Positions 44,038 through 55,690 of a DNA stretch of 64,000 bases are shown piece after piece. The DNA is from Cycas panzhihuaensis. Taxonomy: Eukaryota; Cycadophyta. Below the pieces are notes generated by a model that made no database searches, had not been told where the DNA came from, and saw nothing but the letters and a program-made list of their open reading frames with translations. Numbering within the stretch: position 1 is the stretch's first letter; every line of letters begins with the position of its first letter. The stretch is from positions 185,077,741 to 185,141,740 of the forward strand of contig CM041465.1 of the NCBI GenBank assembly GCA_023213395.1, read 5' to 3'. A program made the translations under genes and the position numbers.

Positions 44038-44880
44038 TCCTCCCTTAATGACAACTTTATTAATATTGATATTGGGATTGTATCAAAACCTTTCAAACTT
44101 AGATTTACTAAGTGTTTTGATGAAGATATCTACAACCTAGTCTTTAATCAATCTATACATAATATTAATTTCTCCATCTTACACATGTTCACAGATGAAA
44201 TAATGATGGACCTTGATGTTCTTTGTTCATGCTTTATGACATGATTTATATCTTTCAATAGAGTTGTAATCATGATATTTTATTTTATAAAGCTAGTGAT
44301 AATCAATTAGCTTCTTTCTCAAAGGCAATTTAATGAGCTCCTAAGTATCATTTTTCAAGATGGAAATTAGTTTTCATCTATAATAATTTACTATATTTAG
44401 TCTTTGATTACCTTTTCAAAGGTGGAAGGCTTCAAAGTGTTGAGAAGTTATGTCATTAAAGCAAAGTTTCTAATATGCCTGTACTTTGATTACATTTTTT
44501 GTACTGTAAGAGGTGAAGGTATATCTGCCATAACTTGTAAGTACTACTTAGGATGTTTTTTAATGCTTTTTGCTTATTCATCTTCTTAAGATAGAGATGG
44601 CAATATAGAAGTAGATGGAGATATAGGAGGAACAGGTGAAGAACTTAGAGTATATGAAGTTAAAGGGGCTAAAGTGTCCTATATTGGTACATAAGGACTT
44701 TTGAAACATCATTATCATCATCTATCAAAAACTATATTTGAGATTAATTCAAGTCTTGAATGCCTTTTATAAATATAACATCCTAAAATGAATATGCCTA
44801 TCTTCCAATAGGATCATACACCTTGTACGCTTTGCAACTCAAAATGTAGTCTATGAAGATACACTTAAAGCTTTTATCAT
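44038..44880 (-). pseudogene. Copia Pol end with RT deletion, array C unit 2
   Basis: Same arrangement as 38471-39340. KNIKVHHYFICEHV and DGEINIMYRLIKD, then VVDIFIKTLSKSKFERF, lead to the polypurine tract, preceded directly by the first RT residues near 44300. The deletion endpoints look the same as in unit 1, which means the loss came before the two units separated. Confidence 0.8.
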
Positions 44881-44999
44881 CAAGTTTCCTTCTATTTTCT
44901 TTTATGATGTATGTATAGGTTGTATAGTTGAACATTCTAAGATGTAAAATTATAGGTTTTTATCCTAACCAAGCGTCCTCGGGTGTTATGTTTCTAACG

Positions 45000-45660
45000 G
45001 TTGAAGTCAAGTTCTTATCTGTATGATAAGTAGTAATAGAAATAACTTCAACCCAAAATGAGTCAATAATATTTGTAGCATTTACCATTATTTTTACTTT
45101 ACTTACTAATGTTTGATTTATATGTGTAATAACACTATTTTATTAAAGAATATAAGGAGTTGAGAGATGGCATTTAATTCCATGTTCTTTATAGTAATTG
45201 GTGAACAGATTTGATATGTACTCATCTCTATTATCTATACGCAGTATTTTGATTATCACACTAGATTCATTTTTAACTTTAGATTTGAATTCCTTGAATT
45301 TCTTATAGGCTTCAAACTTATTCTTCAAAAGGTAGATCCAAACTTTCTAAGAATAATCACTAATAAAAGTGATAAAATACAAACTATTATTGAGTGAAGG
45401 CTTAAACATAGGTCTACAAATATTTGAGTGGCCTAAGGCTATTAGTTCAATTAAAAGATAAGCTTACTTAGATTAAAATGGTTCCTTCTATTATTTACTA
45501 ACTATCTATACTTCATAAAAGCATTTGTTTATTTGATTTTGGGTAGCCTATGTATCATCTAAAGTCTAAACATGAGATTGAAACTTTGCATATTTAGGTG
45601 ACTAAGGCATTGGTGCCATAACTAATCCTCGATACACTTTTGAGTATGTTGCTCCTTACT
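45000..45660 (-). pseudogene. Copia integrase, array C unit 2
   Basis: Open frame 45143-45328 reads KNKFEAYKKFKEFKSKVKNE, VIIKILRIDNRDEYISN and YYKEHGIKCHLSTPY: the central integrase block with the second catalytic Asp (RTDNG-x-EY in active copies, here IDNRDEY). The region near 45610-45640 corresponds to the HQ-LGH block of unit 1 but is more worn. Inactive. Confidence 0.85.
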
Positions 45661-46079
45661 GTGAGAACATTTAGCCTACATTTTAACATATGAGTCTTCT
45701 ACAAAAATATACTTTTCTTTATCGAGTTGAGTAGATTGTATAGTGACACTTGAGTTCTGATTCTGTGCAGAGAAAAGTGACATACTATTTAGGTTGTAAA
45801 GACCATTGTCTTTATGTCCAATTACCACTGCTTAACAAGTTGAGTGATTTAAAATAGTGAAAATACTCTAGCTAAAGAGTACATCAATGTTCTACTTATC
45901 AATCTAACTAATAAAGAGTATGTTCTATTTCATACCAAAAACATAAAGGACATTACTAACATGATGACCAATATCTGAATTTTTCAAGGTTGTGGGAGGT
46001 TTCTTAATCTTGGCCACATCATATGTAATATCATTGATAAATATAATTGTATGTGTCTAAACAGATTTGGTGTTTTTTA

Positions 46080-47080
46080 ATAGTTCTTTAGTGCCTTTCA
46101 TATAATGAGTAGCACTAGAATATATTAACCAAGAGTTATTTGAATGATGAGAAGATAGGGCAATAAAGAACATGTTCTAGGTATTGACCATGTGGCCTCC
46201 TTACTAGAAATTTACATTACAGTCTTGAGACTAGTTCCTAGGTTGATTTTGGTTTCTTTATTATATATGTCCTTGACCATGACCTCTATTCTATTGTAGA
46301 TACAATTACTTTTGTTGTCTAAGATTAATATATAAGGGTTGTAGATTAGATTATATTTTTCTATACTCATTGATAATGTGCCCAAATTTATCATAGTAGA
46401 GGTAGGTAACATTTTGTCTTCTCTATTGATTTCTAGTTTATTGTGGTTATTGGTTCAAATTCATAGAACCAAACTATTGGGCAAGTGGATACTATTGAGA
46501 CTAATTCCTCTTTTAATTTTTAGCTACAAATATGAGAGTGGAGATAGAAGAAGATGTTATTCCTTACCAATTTAGGATACTTTCTTTCTTTAGCAGTAGT
46601 TCTTCTAAAGTATTAAAGTCCATGGTAGCAAAGTCGTTAGATAATTAAGAGATAAAATTATTGTATATGAGAGAAATGACATTTACAACACTAGAAATAA
46701 GGTCAAGATTGGAAGGAGGAGCTCTAAGATTGATAAGTTGGTTCCTAATGGCCTTAAATTTAATCATATGTGAGGGAATGGAGCCAACAAAGGGTATGAC
46801 ATATAAACATACCTTTAGTATAATTACTCTAGAGTCATATTTTTTCATATAAATGGAACCAATAGTGTTCTAAGCTTCATGAGAAGTATCTACTATCTCA
46901 ATGTTTTGATCTACACTATCCTCCATAAATAAGAGAATAAAGGATAGAGTTATATTATCTGTATCTCTAAAAGTAGCAAGAATAATAGGATCTAGGGGGG
47001 TCTCATTATTTGGGTTATTTAGATTAGGTTTGGGAGTAGGTTTAGATATGTCACTTGATACATAAGACCAAAATTCATTT
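46080..47080 (-). pseudogene. Copia gag and protease, array C unit 2
   Basis: Frames 46212-46412 and 46645-46848 belong here. The second reads PSHMIKFKAIRNQLINLRAP then PSNLDLISSVVN, like the copia gag segment in which a linker (I-x-x-F-x-x-I-x-x-QL) precedes a helix with L-L-SLP. The protease site (near 46110-46140) is the counterpart of 40578-40615. Stops abound. Confidence 0.75.
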
Positions 47081-48143
47081 GAAATATGTTTAACTTATTT
47101 CTTCCAAGTTAAAAAGTTATTACTCCCAAATAGGTTAATTATGTTTAAAACAAGTATTTTTGTTGCTATTATGAACTATCTACCTAGTGGGCTGCTAAGT
47201 TAGAATGCCAAAGTTTTAATGTCTCTAAGGGATCCCTCAATTATTATTCTATCTATTAGAACTTGCTTATAGATGGTAATTTAAGGATGCATATACATAT
47301 ATATATATATATATCAGTTTATGAGTAAGTTAAGCTCAATATACTTTGGTACATAAGTATAGAAGGCTTGGTTTCCCCTCTAATATTATGTATCCACTTG
47401 TGTCAAATTTATGCCAAATGATAGACCTAGTGAAGGACTAAAACTAAGGCACTAACCTTATTTAAGTCTAACTTAATATTTGAATACTAAAAGAATGAGT
47501 TTATACTTTAGTTTGTCACTTGATATACCTTATAGCAAGTTGCCCCTTAATTTGCTTATCTAGATAAATATAACTCATGTGCGAGAGTGATTATTTTAAG
47601 GGTCATAGTTATTCCCCTTATAGGATTAGTAATTTGAATAATTTAATTTATAACTTATCTTATTTAATATTTCAAGTTCAAATTCCTTTTTAAAGAAGTC
47701 TTATTTAAATATAGGAATATGATTTATTTAATAATTTTAAAGTAGGAGACTTGATTAAAAAGAATAATAAATAAATAATGAAAGTGTTAGGTAGGGGTTA
47801 GAGTGCTTATTAAGGAATGGACCATTAATGAAAGATGGAAAAATAATCTTTACTCAAACAAGAAAAATGCTTGTAACTAAAGTTATGACTATTTAAAATT
47901 AAGGTAGTAGATTTGCATTTAAAATTAGTGATAGAAAGTAGGTTGAAATTAAATCTACTATAATCTTTTCTTTTGCACCCTAAAATCTATAATGTAACTA
48001 CTCAAAATTTATAGAATGAGTTATTTAAGTTTAAATTTACCATTACTTCTTAAAATGTTTTATATTTATATTTTGATATATATCTTCAAACCCTATATTT
48101 AGGTAGGAAAAACTTTACTAAATACCCTAACTTTGATATCAAA
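47081..48143. other. Array C unit 2 leader; no gene
   Basis: Contains a short AT repeat (47288-47312). Close to LTR 3 it reads CTTTGATATCAAA (48131-48143), a worn form of GCTCTGATACCA plus AA: the primer binding site on the minus strand. About 100 bases present in unit 1 near 42745-42830 are missing near 47870. Confidence 0.55.
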
Positions 48144-48658
48144 TGATAGAAATTAGAATTAATCTAACACCTAGAAATAAATGCTAAGATTTGTATTCTT
48201 AATATTCAATAAACATACATTCATCAAATATATCATGAACACATTTAAATGAATACAATATATTGAAAAATTAGAAATTGTCTCTAACCCAAAATAATAA
48301 TAGATTAAATTAGTTGATAGTTGATATAGAAGTTTGGTAAAGTTTTAACTCTCACTAAATATACAACTCCTATATTCTTTTTGAGAACTAGATGAGTGTA
48401 GATATGGCCTTAATTATTAGAAGACTCGATGTTTATCATATTAAAAATGGTAGATATAGATTGGACCTCATATACTCACACTTCATTAGGCCTTATATCA
48501 CATACATCTCATTGGATAATTATGAGGCTAAAGTGGGATGATGATCCTTAACTAGGAAGTATAAAATTAAGTTAGAACTTAAGTTACAATTGCACTTTAT
48601 CTAGGTAAAGTGACTAACTTTATATAAGAGTATCTGAAGGAGTTATTATATTTTAATA
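48144..48658 (-). repeat. Array C LTR 3 (5' LTR)
   Basis: 515 bp, TGATAGAAATTAGAATTAAT to ATTTTAATA; the usual terminal CA is now TA by a C-to-T change. The worn primer site lies on its left and target duplication ATAGG on its right (48659-48663). Confidence 0.87.
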
Positions 48659-50569
48659 ATAGGGTTCTCTTAATCACATTAGTCATTAATAATTAACTGT
48701 GTTAAATATTTATTAATACTAAGGAGCAATATAGATTAACATGAGGTACCATACTATATATTTTAGGCTTTTCACCCATAAAGACTCTATTTAGATCTGT
48801 AAAGCTTTAGGGGTGTCTTTTACCTTATAAATATATAGGAGTCCATATAACTAATAATGTGGGAGATCAACCCAATGATAGGGATCATATCACATCTAAT
48901 TAACCTAAGTGCCAATGGTTTAAATTAATAATATTAATGAGTAATAAATAATAGTATATAATACAAGAAAGCAAGGTTCTCTTACTCATACGAGTCATCA
49001 ATACTCAACTCTTTTAAGTATATATTAATATTGAGGAGTAACATAGATTAGTGTGATGTATTATACCATATATTTTAGGCTTTTTACCCTCAGAGGCTCT
49101 TTTTGAATTGACAAAGCTTTATGGGTATATTGTACCTTATAAATATATGAGAATATATCTAGCTATTAAATGTGGAATATCATTGCAATAATGGGAATCA
49201 CATCACATCCAATTAACCTAAGTGGTAATGACCTGAACTAATAGTATTAATGAATAGTAAGTAATGGCATGCAATAATGTGGAGTAGGATTCTCTTAATC
49301 ATATGCGTCATTAATAATTAACTTGTCTAAGTATTCATGAATACTAAGGAGCAATGTGGATTAGTATGAGGCACCGTATCACATATTTTAGACATTTAAC
49401 CCTTGAAGGCTCTTTCTAAATTAACAAAGCTTTAGAGTGTGTTTTACCTTATAAACATGTGTGAGTCTATCTGACTAATGAATGTAAGATAGTAACCTAA
49501 TAACATGGATCATATTACATCTAATCAACCTAAGTGGAAATGGCCTGAGTTAATAGTATTGATGAGTGGTAAGTAATGGCATATAACATAAGAGGAGTAG
49601 GGTTCCTTCAATTATATAAACTATTAATAATCAACCCTTCTAAGCATCTATTAATACCATAGAGCAATGTAGATTAGTATAAGGTATTGTACTACATATT
49701 TTAGGATTTTTACCCTCAAAGGCTCTTTCTAAATTAGCAAGCTTTAAGGGTGTGTTTTACCTCATAAATATATATGAGTCCATCAAACTAATGAATATGG
49801 AACCTCAACCTAATGATGAAGATCATATTATATCTAATTAACCTAAGAGGAAATCAACAAAAGAGGAGTAGGGTTCTCTTAATCATATGAATAATTAATA
49901 ATCAACCCTTATAAGCATTTGTTAATATAAGGGAGTAATATAGATTAGTGTGAGGTTCTATACTACATAGTTTTAGGTGTTTCACACTTGAAGGCATTTT
50001 TTTAGATTTGCAAAGATTTAGAGGTGTGGTTTATTTTATAAACATATAAGAGTTAATCTGACTAATAAATGTAGAACATAAACCTAATGATGATGATCAC
50101 ATCATATCTAACCAACCTAAACAATAATAACCTAGATTCATAGTACTAATAAATAGTAAGAAATGACATATAACAAAAGGATAATAGGATTCCCTTAATT
50201 ATATGAGTCATCAATAATCAATCCTTCTAAGCATTTGATAATACTAAATAATAATGTCGATTAGTATGAGATACTATATCACATATTTCAAGATTTTTTA
50301 CCTTTGAATATTATTTTTAGATTGATAAAAATTTAAGGGTATGTTTTACCTTATAAACATGTGAGTATTTATCTAACTAATGAATGTGGGACATTAACTC
50401 AATGATAAGGATCACATTACATCTAATAAACCTAAGTGGTAGTGACCTAAACTGATAGTATTAATGAGTAGGATTCTTTAATTATGTGAGTCATTAATAA
50501 TCAATCCTTTTAAGTATTTGTTAATACCAGGAAACAATATGGATCAATATAAAACATTATATTTTATAT
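48659..50569. repeat. Tandem array, ~313-bp unit, right block (about 6 units)
   Basis: Starts in mid-unit exactly where the middle block stops. The TTCTCTT anchor recurs at about 48665, 48977, 49290, 49603, 49874, 50190 and 50474 (312, 313, 313, 271, 316 and 284 bases apart). More AT-rich and more diverged than the left block. Ends at the TG of the element D LTR. Confidence 0.92.
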
Positions 50570-50921
50570 TGTTTAGAAACATGAGATCATATATATATGT
50601 TTCCATTTGCAGAATCTTTAACCATATATAAGCAAATAAGAATATATTAAAAAAAATAGATACACAATACACAAGATTTATATGGTAAAACCCTTTTAGG
50701 AAAAAACCCATCACAAAATATCCTTCTGGATGACATTTACTATTCCATAATGATTTTGATAAAATGAATATACAAGGCCTCAAGGCTTTTATGCTTATCT
50801 AAGAGGTGTCACCCAATTAGGGTTGTGACCCTCTAAATAAATCATACTTTTAGTTAAACCCCTTTAGTTAAACCATATTAACATTAACTTAATGGCTTAA
50901 TGAATAACTACCGTGTTAACA
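50570..50921 (-). repeat. Element D 3' LTR
   Basis: 352 bp, TGTTTAGAAACATG to GTGTTAACA. On the minus strand it begins TGTTAACACGG right after the purine tract AAGGGGGGA (50922-50932). A second tract, TAGGGGGGATGTATC, lies about 95 bases further in (51016-51027), as if the tract region had been duplicated. Confidence 0.75.
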
Positions 50922-51089
50922 TCCCCCCTTAATGTGAATATAGGAAGCCTGCTAATTGTAATAGTTGTGTTATCATGAAGGTTGGGACTATCATGCAGCT
51001 TCTTTATCTTTGTTGATACATCCCCCCTAAAGGATAATATTGGTAAGTCCCAATCTAGTATGCATCTTTGTGAATTAATCTTTAGTGAG

Positions 51090-51650
51090 TGGCTTGGTGA
51101 ACACGTTTGCAAACTAGAATTCACCTATACAATAGTCAACCTACAACTTCCCTAACTTGATCTATTCATGGATGTAATGGTACTGAATCTTGATATATTT
51201 CGTATATATATGAAACTTTAGATTCTTTAATAGATAAATTATACTTTAATTATCAACAAAGATAACTAGATATCCATTAGAAACTCTAAGAAACTCTAAA
51301 AGACATTACAACCATATAAATTCCTTCACACCAGTATTGAGTCCTTGATATTTGACCTTTGTAGAAGATAACACCATTGTCTACTACTTCTTTGACTGCC
51401 ATGAAACAAATCCATTACTAATATCAAATAGGTATTCAACAGTGGACTTTCAATTATTAGAGTCTCCTCCCCAATCAACATCTATTTAGCCATGCAACCT
51501 TATCTCTTTATCTCAACGGTATTCAGGACCAAGATTGATTATCCCTTTCAAGTACTTCAAAATCTATTTCATTATAACCAAATAAGGCTCTTGAGGATTT
51601 TGCATATAGTAAGCAACCAATCCAATAATGGAAGCAATATCTGGTCTAGT
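51090..51650 (-). pseudogene. Copia RNase H of element D
   Basis: Minus-strand reading gives VDWGGDSNN (active copies D-DWAGD), STVEYLFDISNGFVSWQSKK, VLSSTKVKYQ (LSSTEAEY; catalytic Glu worn), HIYTKYIKIQYHYI (TKHIDI-YH-I) and FANVFTKPL near 51100. Complete order for a copia RNase H, with stops. It degrades the RNA template during reverse transcription. Confidence 0.85.
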
Positions 51651-51850
51651 ATAAGTTAAGTAAATCAGACTCCCTACCAATTGGTAATACTTCATTTCAT
51701 CTATAGAGGGTTTGGCCATATCCTACTACAACCTTGTACTTTTTGCATATGGTGTTATAACTAGTTTGTAATTATGCATCCCAAACTTATCTAGTAAGTT
51801 CTTAACATACTTGACTATAACAACATGATTCAATAATCCACCTACCTAAT

Positions 51851-52612
51851 CTAAATGCCTAAGAAATGGTGAAGTCTGCCAAGATCTTTCATGTCAAATA
51901 AAGCTCCTAAATTAGACTTGACTTCGGCTATAGACTTGCCACAGTTACCACTGATGATTAAATCATCCACATACACCACACAAAAAACTATTGAAGTCCC
52001 TCTTCTTTTTACATACAGGTTTGGGTCAAGTTCTAAAATCTTGAAACCTTTATCTTTCATCTTAACATCCATCTTTTCATACCAAGCATGGGGTGCTCTT
52101 TTTAGGCCATAGATTGATTTCTTCAATTGGCGTACAAGATGCTCTTGGCCTTCTTTAACGAATCTCAAAGGCTGCAAGATGTAAATATCCTCCTTTAGAT
52201 CTCCATTAAGGAATGTAGACTTGACATCCATTTGGTGTACCTCTCAATCATAAGTAGTTGCTAAGGAAATAAGCAAGTAGTTTGTTATCATTCTAGAGAC
52301 TAGTGTAAATATATCCTCATAGTCAATTCCTTCTTTTTACTCAAATCCTTGAGATACAAGTCAGGCCTTGTATTTGCCCACCTCTCCATTAGAGAAGAAA
52401 TTCATCTTATAAACCCACTTATATATAACAAGGTTATTTATAGGAGGGAGTGGAACCAAATCCCACTTATCGTTCTTCATCAGTGAACCATACTCCTCTA
52501 TTGTATCTCTCCAATATGGATCTCCTTTCACTTTATCAAATAAATCAGGATCACTGGAGTTGTTGGTGTCTATTAGCAGAGTTCAACTAGTATGATGACT
52601 TCTTGTTCTTCT
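51851..52612 (-). pseudogene. Copia reverse transcriptase core of element D
   Basis: Open frame 51851-52231 (126 residues) is the best preserved enzyme piece in the window: MDVKSTFLNGDLKEDIY (catalytic Asp), SIYGLKRAPHAWYEKMD, FCVVYVDDLIISG (YVDD active site) and LGALFDMKDLGRLHHFLGI. Further RT sequence continues left of 51851 after a frameshift (YQLVGSLIYLTYTRPDI near 51650-51710). To the right the frame is broken by stops and then cut at 52612 by element E; it resumes beyond 59267. Confidence 0.92.
52608..52612. repeat. Target site duplication CTTCT of element E, left copy
   Basis: Matches 59263-59267 directly after the terminal CA of E. Confidence 0.85.
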
Positions 52613-52923
52613 TAAAGGAAAGTGGATCTAGGAAATAAATCACTCACATACACATAATGGCAATAGAAAATAAAAAAGAGATGAAACGAGATATATGAGT
52701 AAAGTTTAGAGGTAAGAATGAATATTAACTCCCTCCTTGAGATTTTGCTTTTTATTATTGAGGGTGAGCGTTAGGGTTAGGATTTTCTCACCTAATAACA
52801 TGAACCCGAAATTACACCTAAATGCATATAAAGCACATTTCACTAATATAATAATACTAATAATATAACGTAAAGTCATTTAATTAATCTACATAAATAA
52901 CCTTGATACATTAACCTCTTTCA
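52613..52923 (-). repeat. Element E 3' LTR
   Basis: Begins TAAAGGAAAGTGG (TGAAAGAATGATAG in the partner) and ends CTCTTTCA. The polypurine tract ATTAAGGGGGGAT (minus strand, 52924-52936) follows. Confidence 0.9.
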
Positions 52924-53406
52924 ATCCCCCCCTTAATGGTGAAAGGTCATTTTGAGAAAATCTGTTCTATGAGGTCTTCATTTGAGCTTCATTATTACAT
53001 TGAAATTCTAAATGATACTTTTGTGGGAAAACCCTCATGGAGAATAAAAACCCACAAACTTTCTAAGATCTATAGCCCCTTCTATAAATCAAAATGGTTA
53101 AGGTGGCTCTTTGATGTAGCTTGATAGCCAATCAACTTAAATGTGTACCTTGATCTATTGAGTCTCCATATATTGTTTGGCCATCTCCTATGCCCTTTCG
53201 AGTTTTCACAGGTTCTAATTTTCCAAAACTAGTACAATCTTTATCCTTCCATATCTACATGGGATTTTCATAAATAGGATAAAGTAGAGACTTACTCTTA
53301 TTCTTCCATGTGCATAAGGGGATTTTATGAATAGAATAGAGTATAATGACCTTATTACTATATTTTTTGATTAGTCAAAGATGGAGGCCTTAAAGTCAAA
53401 TTGCCT

Positions 53407-53760
53407 TCAGAACTGTTCAAACTTCACCTTTTGTAGTGGTTTAGTGAAGATATCTACCACTTTATTTATTGTGGGGTAGTATTCCAATTGAATTGTTCCA
53501 TCATGAATAAGTTCTCTAATCCTATAGACTTTCATACTTATGTGTTTAGTACAATAATGAAATATAGGATTTTTTGCCATATGGATTATTGATTGATTAT
53601 CTACACAAAGGCTGGTAGGACTTGTTTGGATGATATTCAATGCTTTTAATAAATTTCTAAGCTATATCACCTCCTTGATTACCTTAGAAGAAACAATATA
53701 TTAATATTTGGTAGTTGAATAAGCAACTATCTTCTTCCATCTCGATCTCCATGATATTGG
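53407..53760 (-). pseudogene. Copia RNase H of element E
   Basis: Open frame 53407-53640 reads SLCVDNQSIIHMAKNPIFH (third catalytic Asp in VDN-S-I), KHISMKVYRIRELIHDGTIQ and KVVDIFTKPLQKVKFEQF, the C-terminal half of copia RNase H, close to the polypurine tract. Preceding residues (53640-53760) are stop-broken. Confidence 0.88.
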
Positions 53761-54840
53761 TGTTGTTCTAAAAAATGTTACATACCTAGATGTAGATCTT
53801 CCTGTATCTTTATCTCTTACAAAGTCTAAGTTTATGATGCAAAAAACTTAAATTCATTATTAGGTTCATATAAAAACCAAATTTACTGGTTATCTTTATG
53901 TATTTTAACACTCAAACTGTAGCCTACCAGTGATTCTACTTAGGATTTGTCATTAATCACATAAGAATATTGATAGAGTGTGCAATATTTGACCTTATAT
54001 TGGTAGTGTAGATGAAACTACCTACAAGTTTCCTATAGAGTGTTGTGTCTACCTCCCTAGTGTCACCATCAATTGAGAGTTTGGCATTAGGGTCCATAGG
54101 TAAAGCCACTGGTTGAGCATCTTCTAATTGAAACTTGGTTAGAAGATTATTGATGTATTTTATTTTGGAGGAAAATTTTTTCATTCTTTTGTGTTAGTTC
54201 AATTCCCAAATAATATTTCATCAAATCAAGGTCAAACAATTCAAACGTTTTGTCAAGGTCCTTCTTCAACTGGCTTATTACCTATTTACTATTACTTATT
54301 ATTAGCATGTCATCCACAAATATTATGAGATAAGTTACTCTATCTTTTTGGCACTTGATAAATAATGTTGTATCAATATCTTAGTAGTCACAAACCTCAT
54401 ATCCAAGTTGCCTCTTTCTTTTAGATAACTTGGTAAACCAAGTATGGGGGCTTATTTAAGGCCATATAAATACTTTCTAAGTCTATAAACCTTATGCTCT
54501 TGACCTTCGATTTCGTATCCTTTTAGTTGAGCTATGCTAATTTCGGTTTAAGATCCCCATTAAGAAATGTAATTTTAATATCAAGCTGGTGGATTTTCTA
54601 GCCCTGTTGAGTAGGCAAGGCCATAAGAGTTCTAACTGTAGGCCACTTAGTTGTAGGTGCAAAGACTTTAGTGTAGTCAATACCTTCCCTTTGTGTGAAT
54701 CCTTTAGCTACCAACCTCACCTTATGTTTTTCAGGGGTACCATCTGATCTATATTTATTTTTGAACATCCATTTATTTTGAACTACTTTTCTACTAAGTG
54801 GTAGATTAATGAGCTCCTATGTACTATTTTTTATGAGAGA
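53761..54840 (-). pseudogene. Copia reverse transcriptase of element E
   Basis: Minus-strand reading from the right: NKWMFKNKYRSDGTPEKHK and VRLVAKGFTQREGIDYTKVF, then LDIKITFLNGDL (catalytic Asp), APIWFTKLS, IIFVDDMLIISNS (active-site VDD at about 54300-54330), LFDLDLMKYYLGIEL, and open frame 53957-54184 with TTLYRKLVGSFIYTTNIRSN. All RT blocks are present with stops and shifts, so inactive. Confidence 0.9.
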
Positions 54841-55164
54841 TTGGTATTTTTTGTTCATTAAATTTCTTCAAAATATATGTTTTACAGTTTCCTGGTATGA
54901 GAGGGGATCTTCATTAAGAGTAAGATGTAGTTATGTTGGTTCAAGCTTAGTATATAATGATTCATATATCCTTGCTTTATGGATACTTTAAGTACTAATT
55001 TTTTCCACCTTTTCATCTGGTCTTATGTCCTTATTAAGCTAGTAGGCTTTACGAGATCCTTGAGTTGGGAATGAAGTCCTCATTTTCTCAACTTCTTGGT
55101 TCTTATCTTATTCATTAAAATAATCATTTTTTGAGGAGGATATTGATGCACTTGAAGAAGATGG

Positions 55165-55690
55165 TCATTCTACCACTATTTTACCTTTGTAAACTAAAGG
55201 TAGAGAGGGTGATTTTTTTATAATGGCTTTGCCTTTGTCAACTATACTATCTTCAAAGGATGGTATTGGATGTACACTCATTAGTTCAGATTCATAACTT
55301 ATGTCCTCCGAGGCTCTACTGTTAGCTTCTAATATTTGGAATAATTTATGTGTGTCTCCTCCCCACAAAATTTTGGAATCTAAACATCACACTTGATAAC
55401 ATTATTGTAGTAGCATGAGGGTGTTTTGAAATGTAATCTAAGTAATTGATCCATTGTCTTTGTAAAAATAACATCTCTGGTAATGATAATTTTTTGTTAT
55501 GAAGGTATAAAGAACTTATACATTTTCTTGTCCATAGGGTATCTAATAAAGATGCCTTTAAGTGCCCTTGGATGGAGTTTATTTTTATCTATATCTAGAA
55601 TGTGGGCATAATATGTAGAGCCAAAAATTTTAAAATAGTGAATAATGGAAGCTTGTCCTAACCACTTTTTATTAGGTAATTATTCTTCTT
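55165..55690 (-). pseudogene. Integrase tail of element E; core missing
   Basis: WLGQASIIHYFKIFGSTYYA near 55610-55665 matches the segment after the integrase core (W-x-x-x-P-x-x-x-x-LR-FG-x-x-AY-H), then LHPRALKGIFIRYP and FITKNYHYQRCYF-like sequence. Open frame 55165-55368 is the Ser/Pro-rich linker before RT. The zinc, D, D and E blocks of integrase should lie between this and the protease at 55775, but only about 90 bases separate them, so the core was deleted. Confidence 0.75.

Larger units (their letters stand above)
37969..48658 (-). mobile_element. Array C: copia LTR-internal-LTR-internal-LTR
   Basis: Three LTRs of about 510 bp (37969-38470, 43525-44037, 48144-48658) enclose two minus-strand internal regions, 5.05 and 4.1 kb. 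The flanking 313-bp unit is interrupted once, with one worn 5-bp duplication, so the whole array behaves as one insertion. Both internals keep gag, protease, integrase and the closing RNase H residues, but share the same loss of most of RT and RNase H. Confidence 0.85.
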
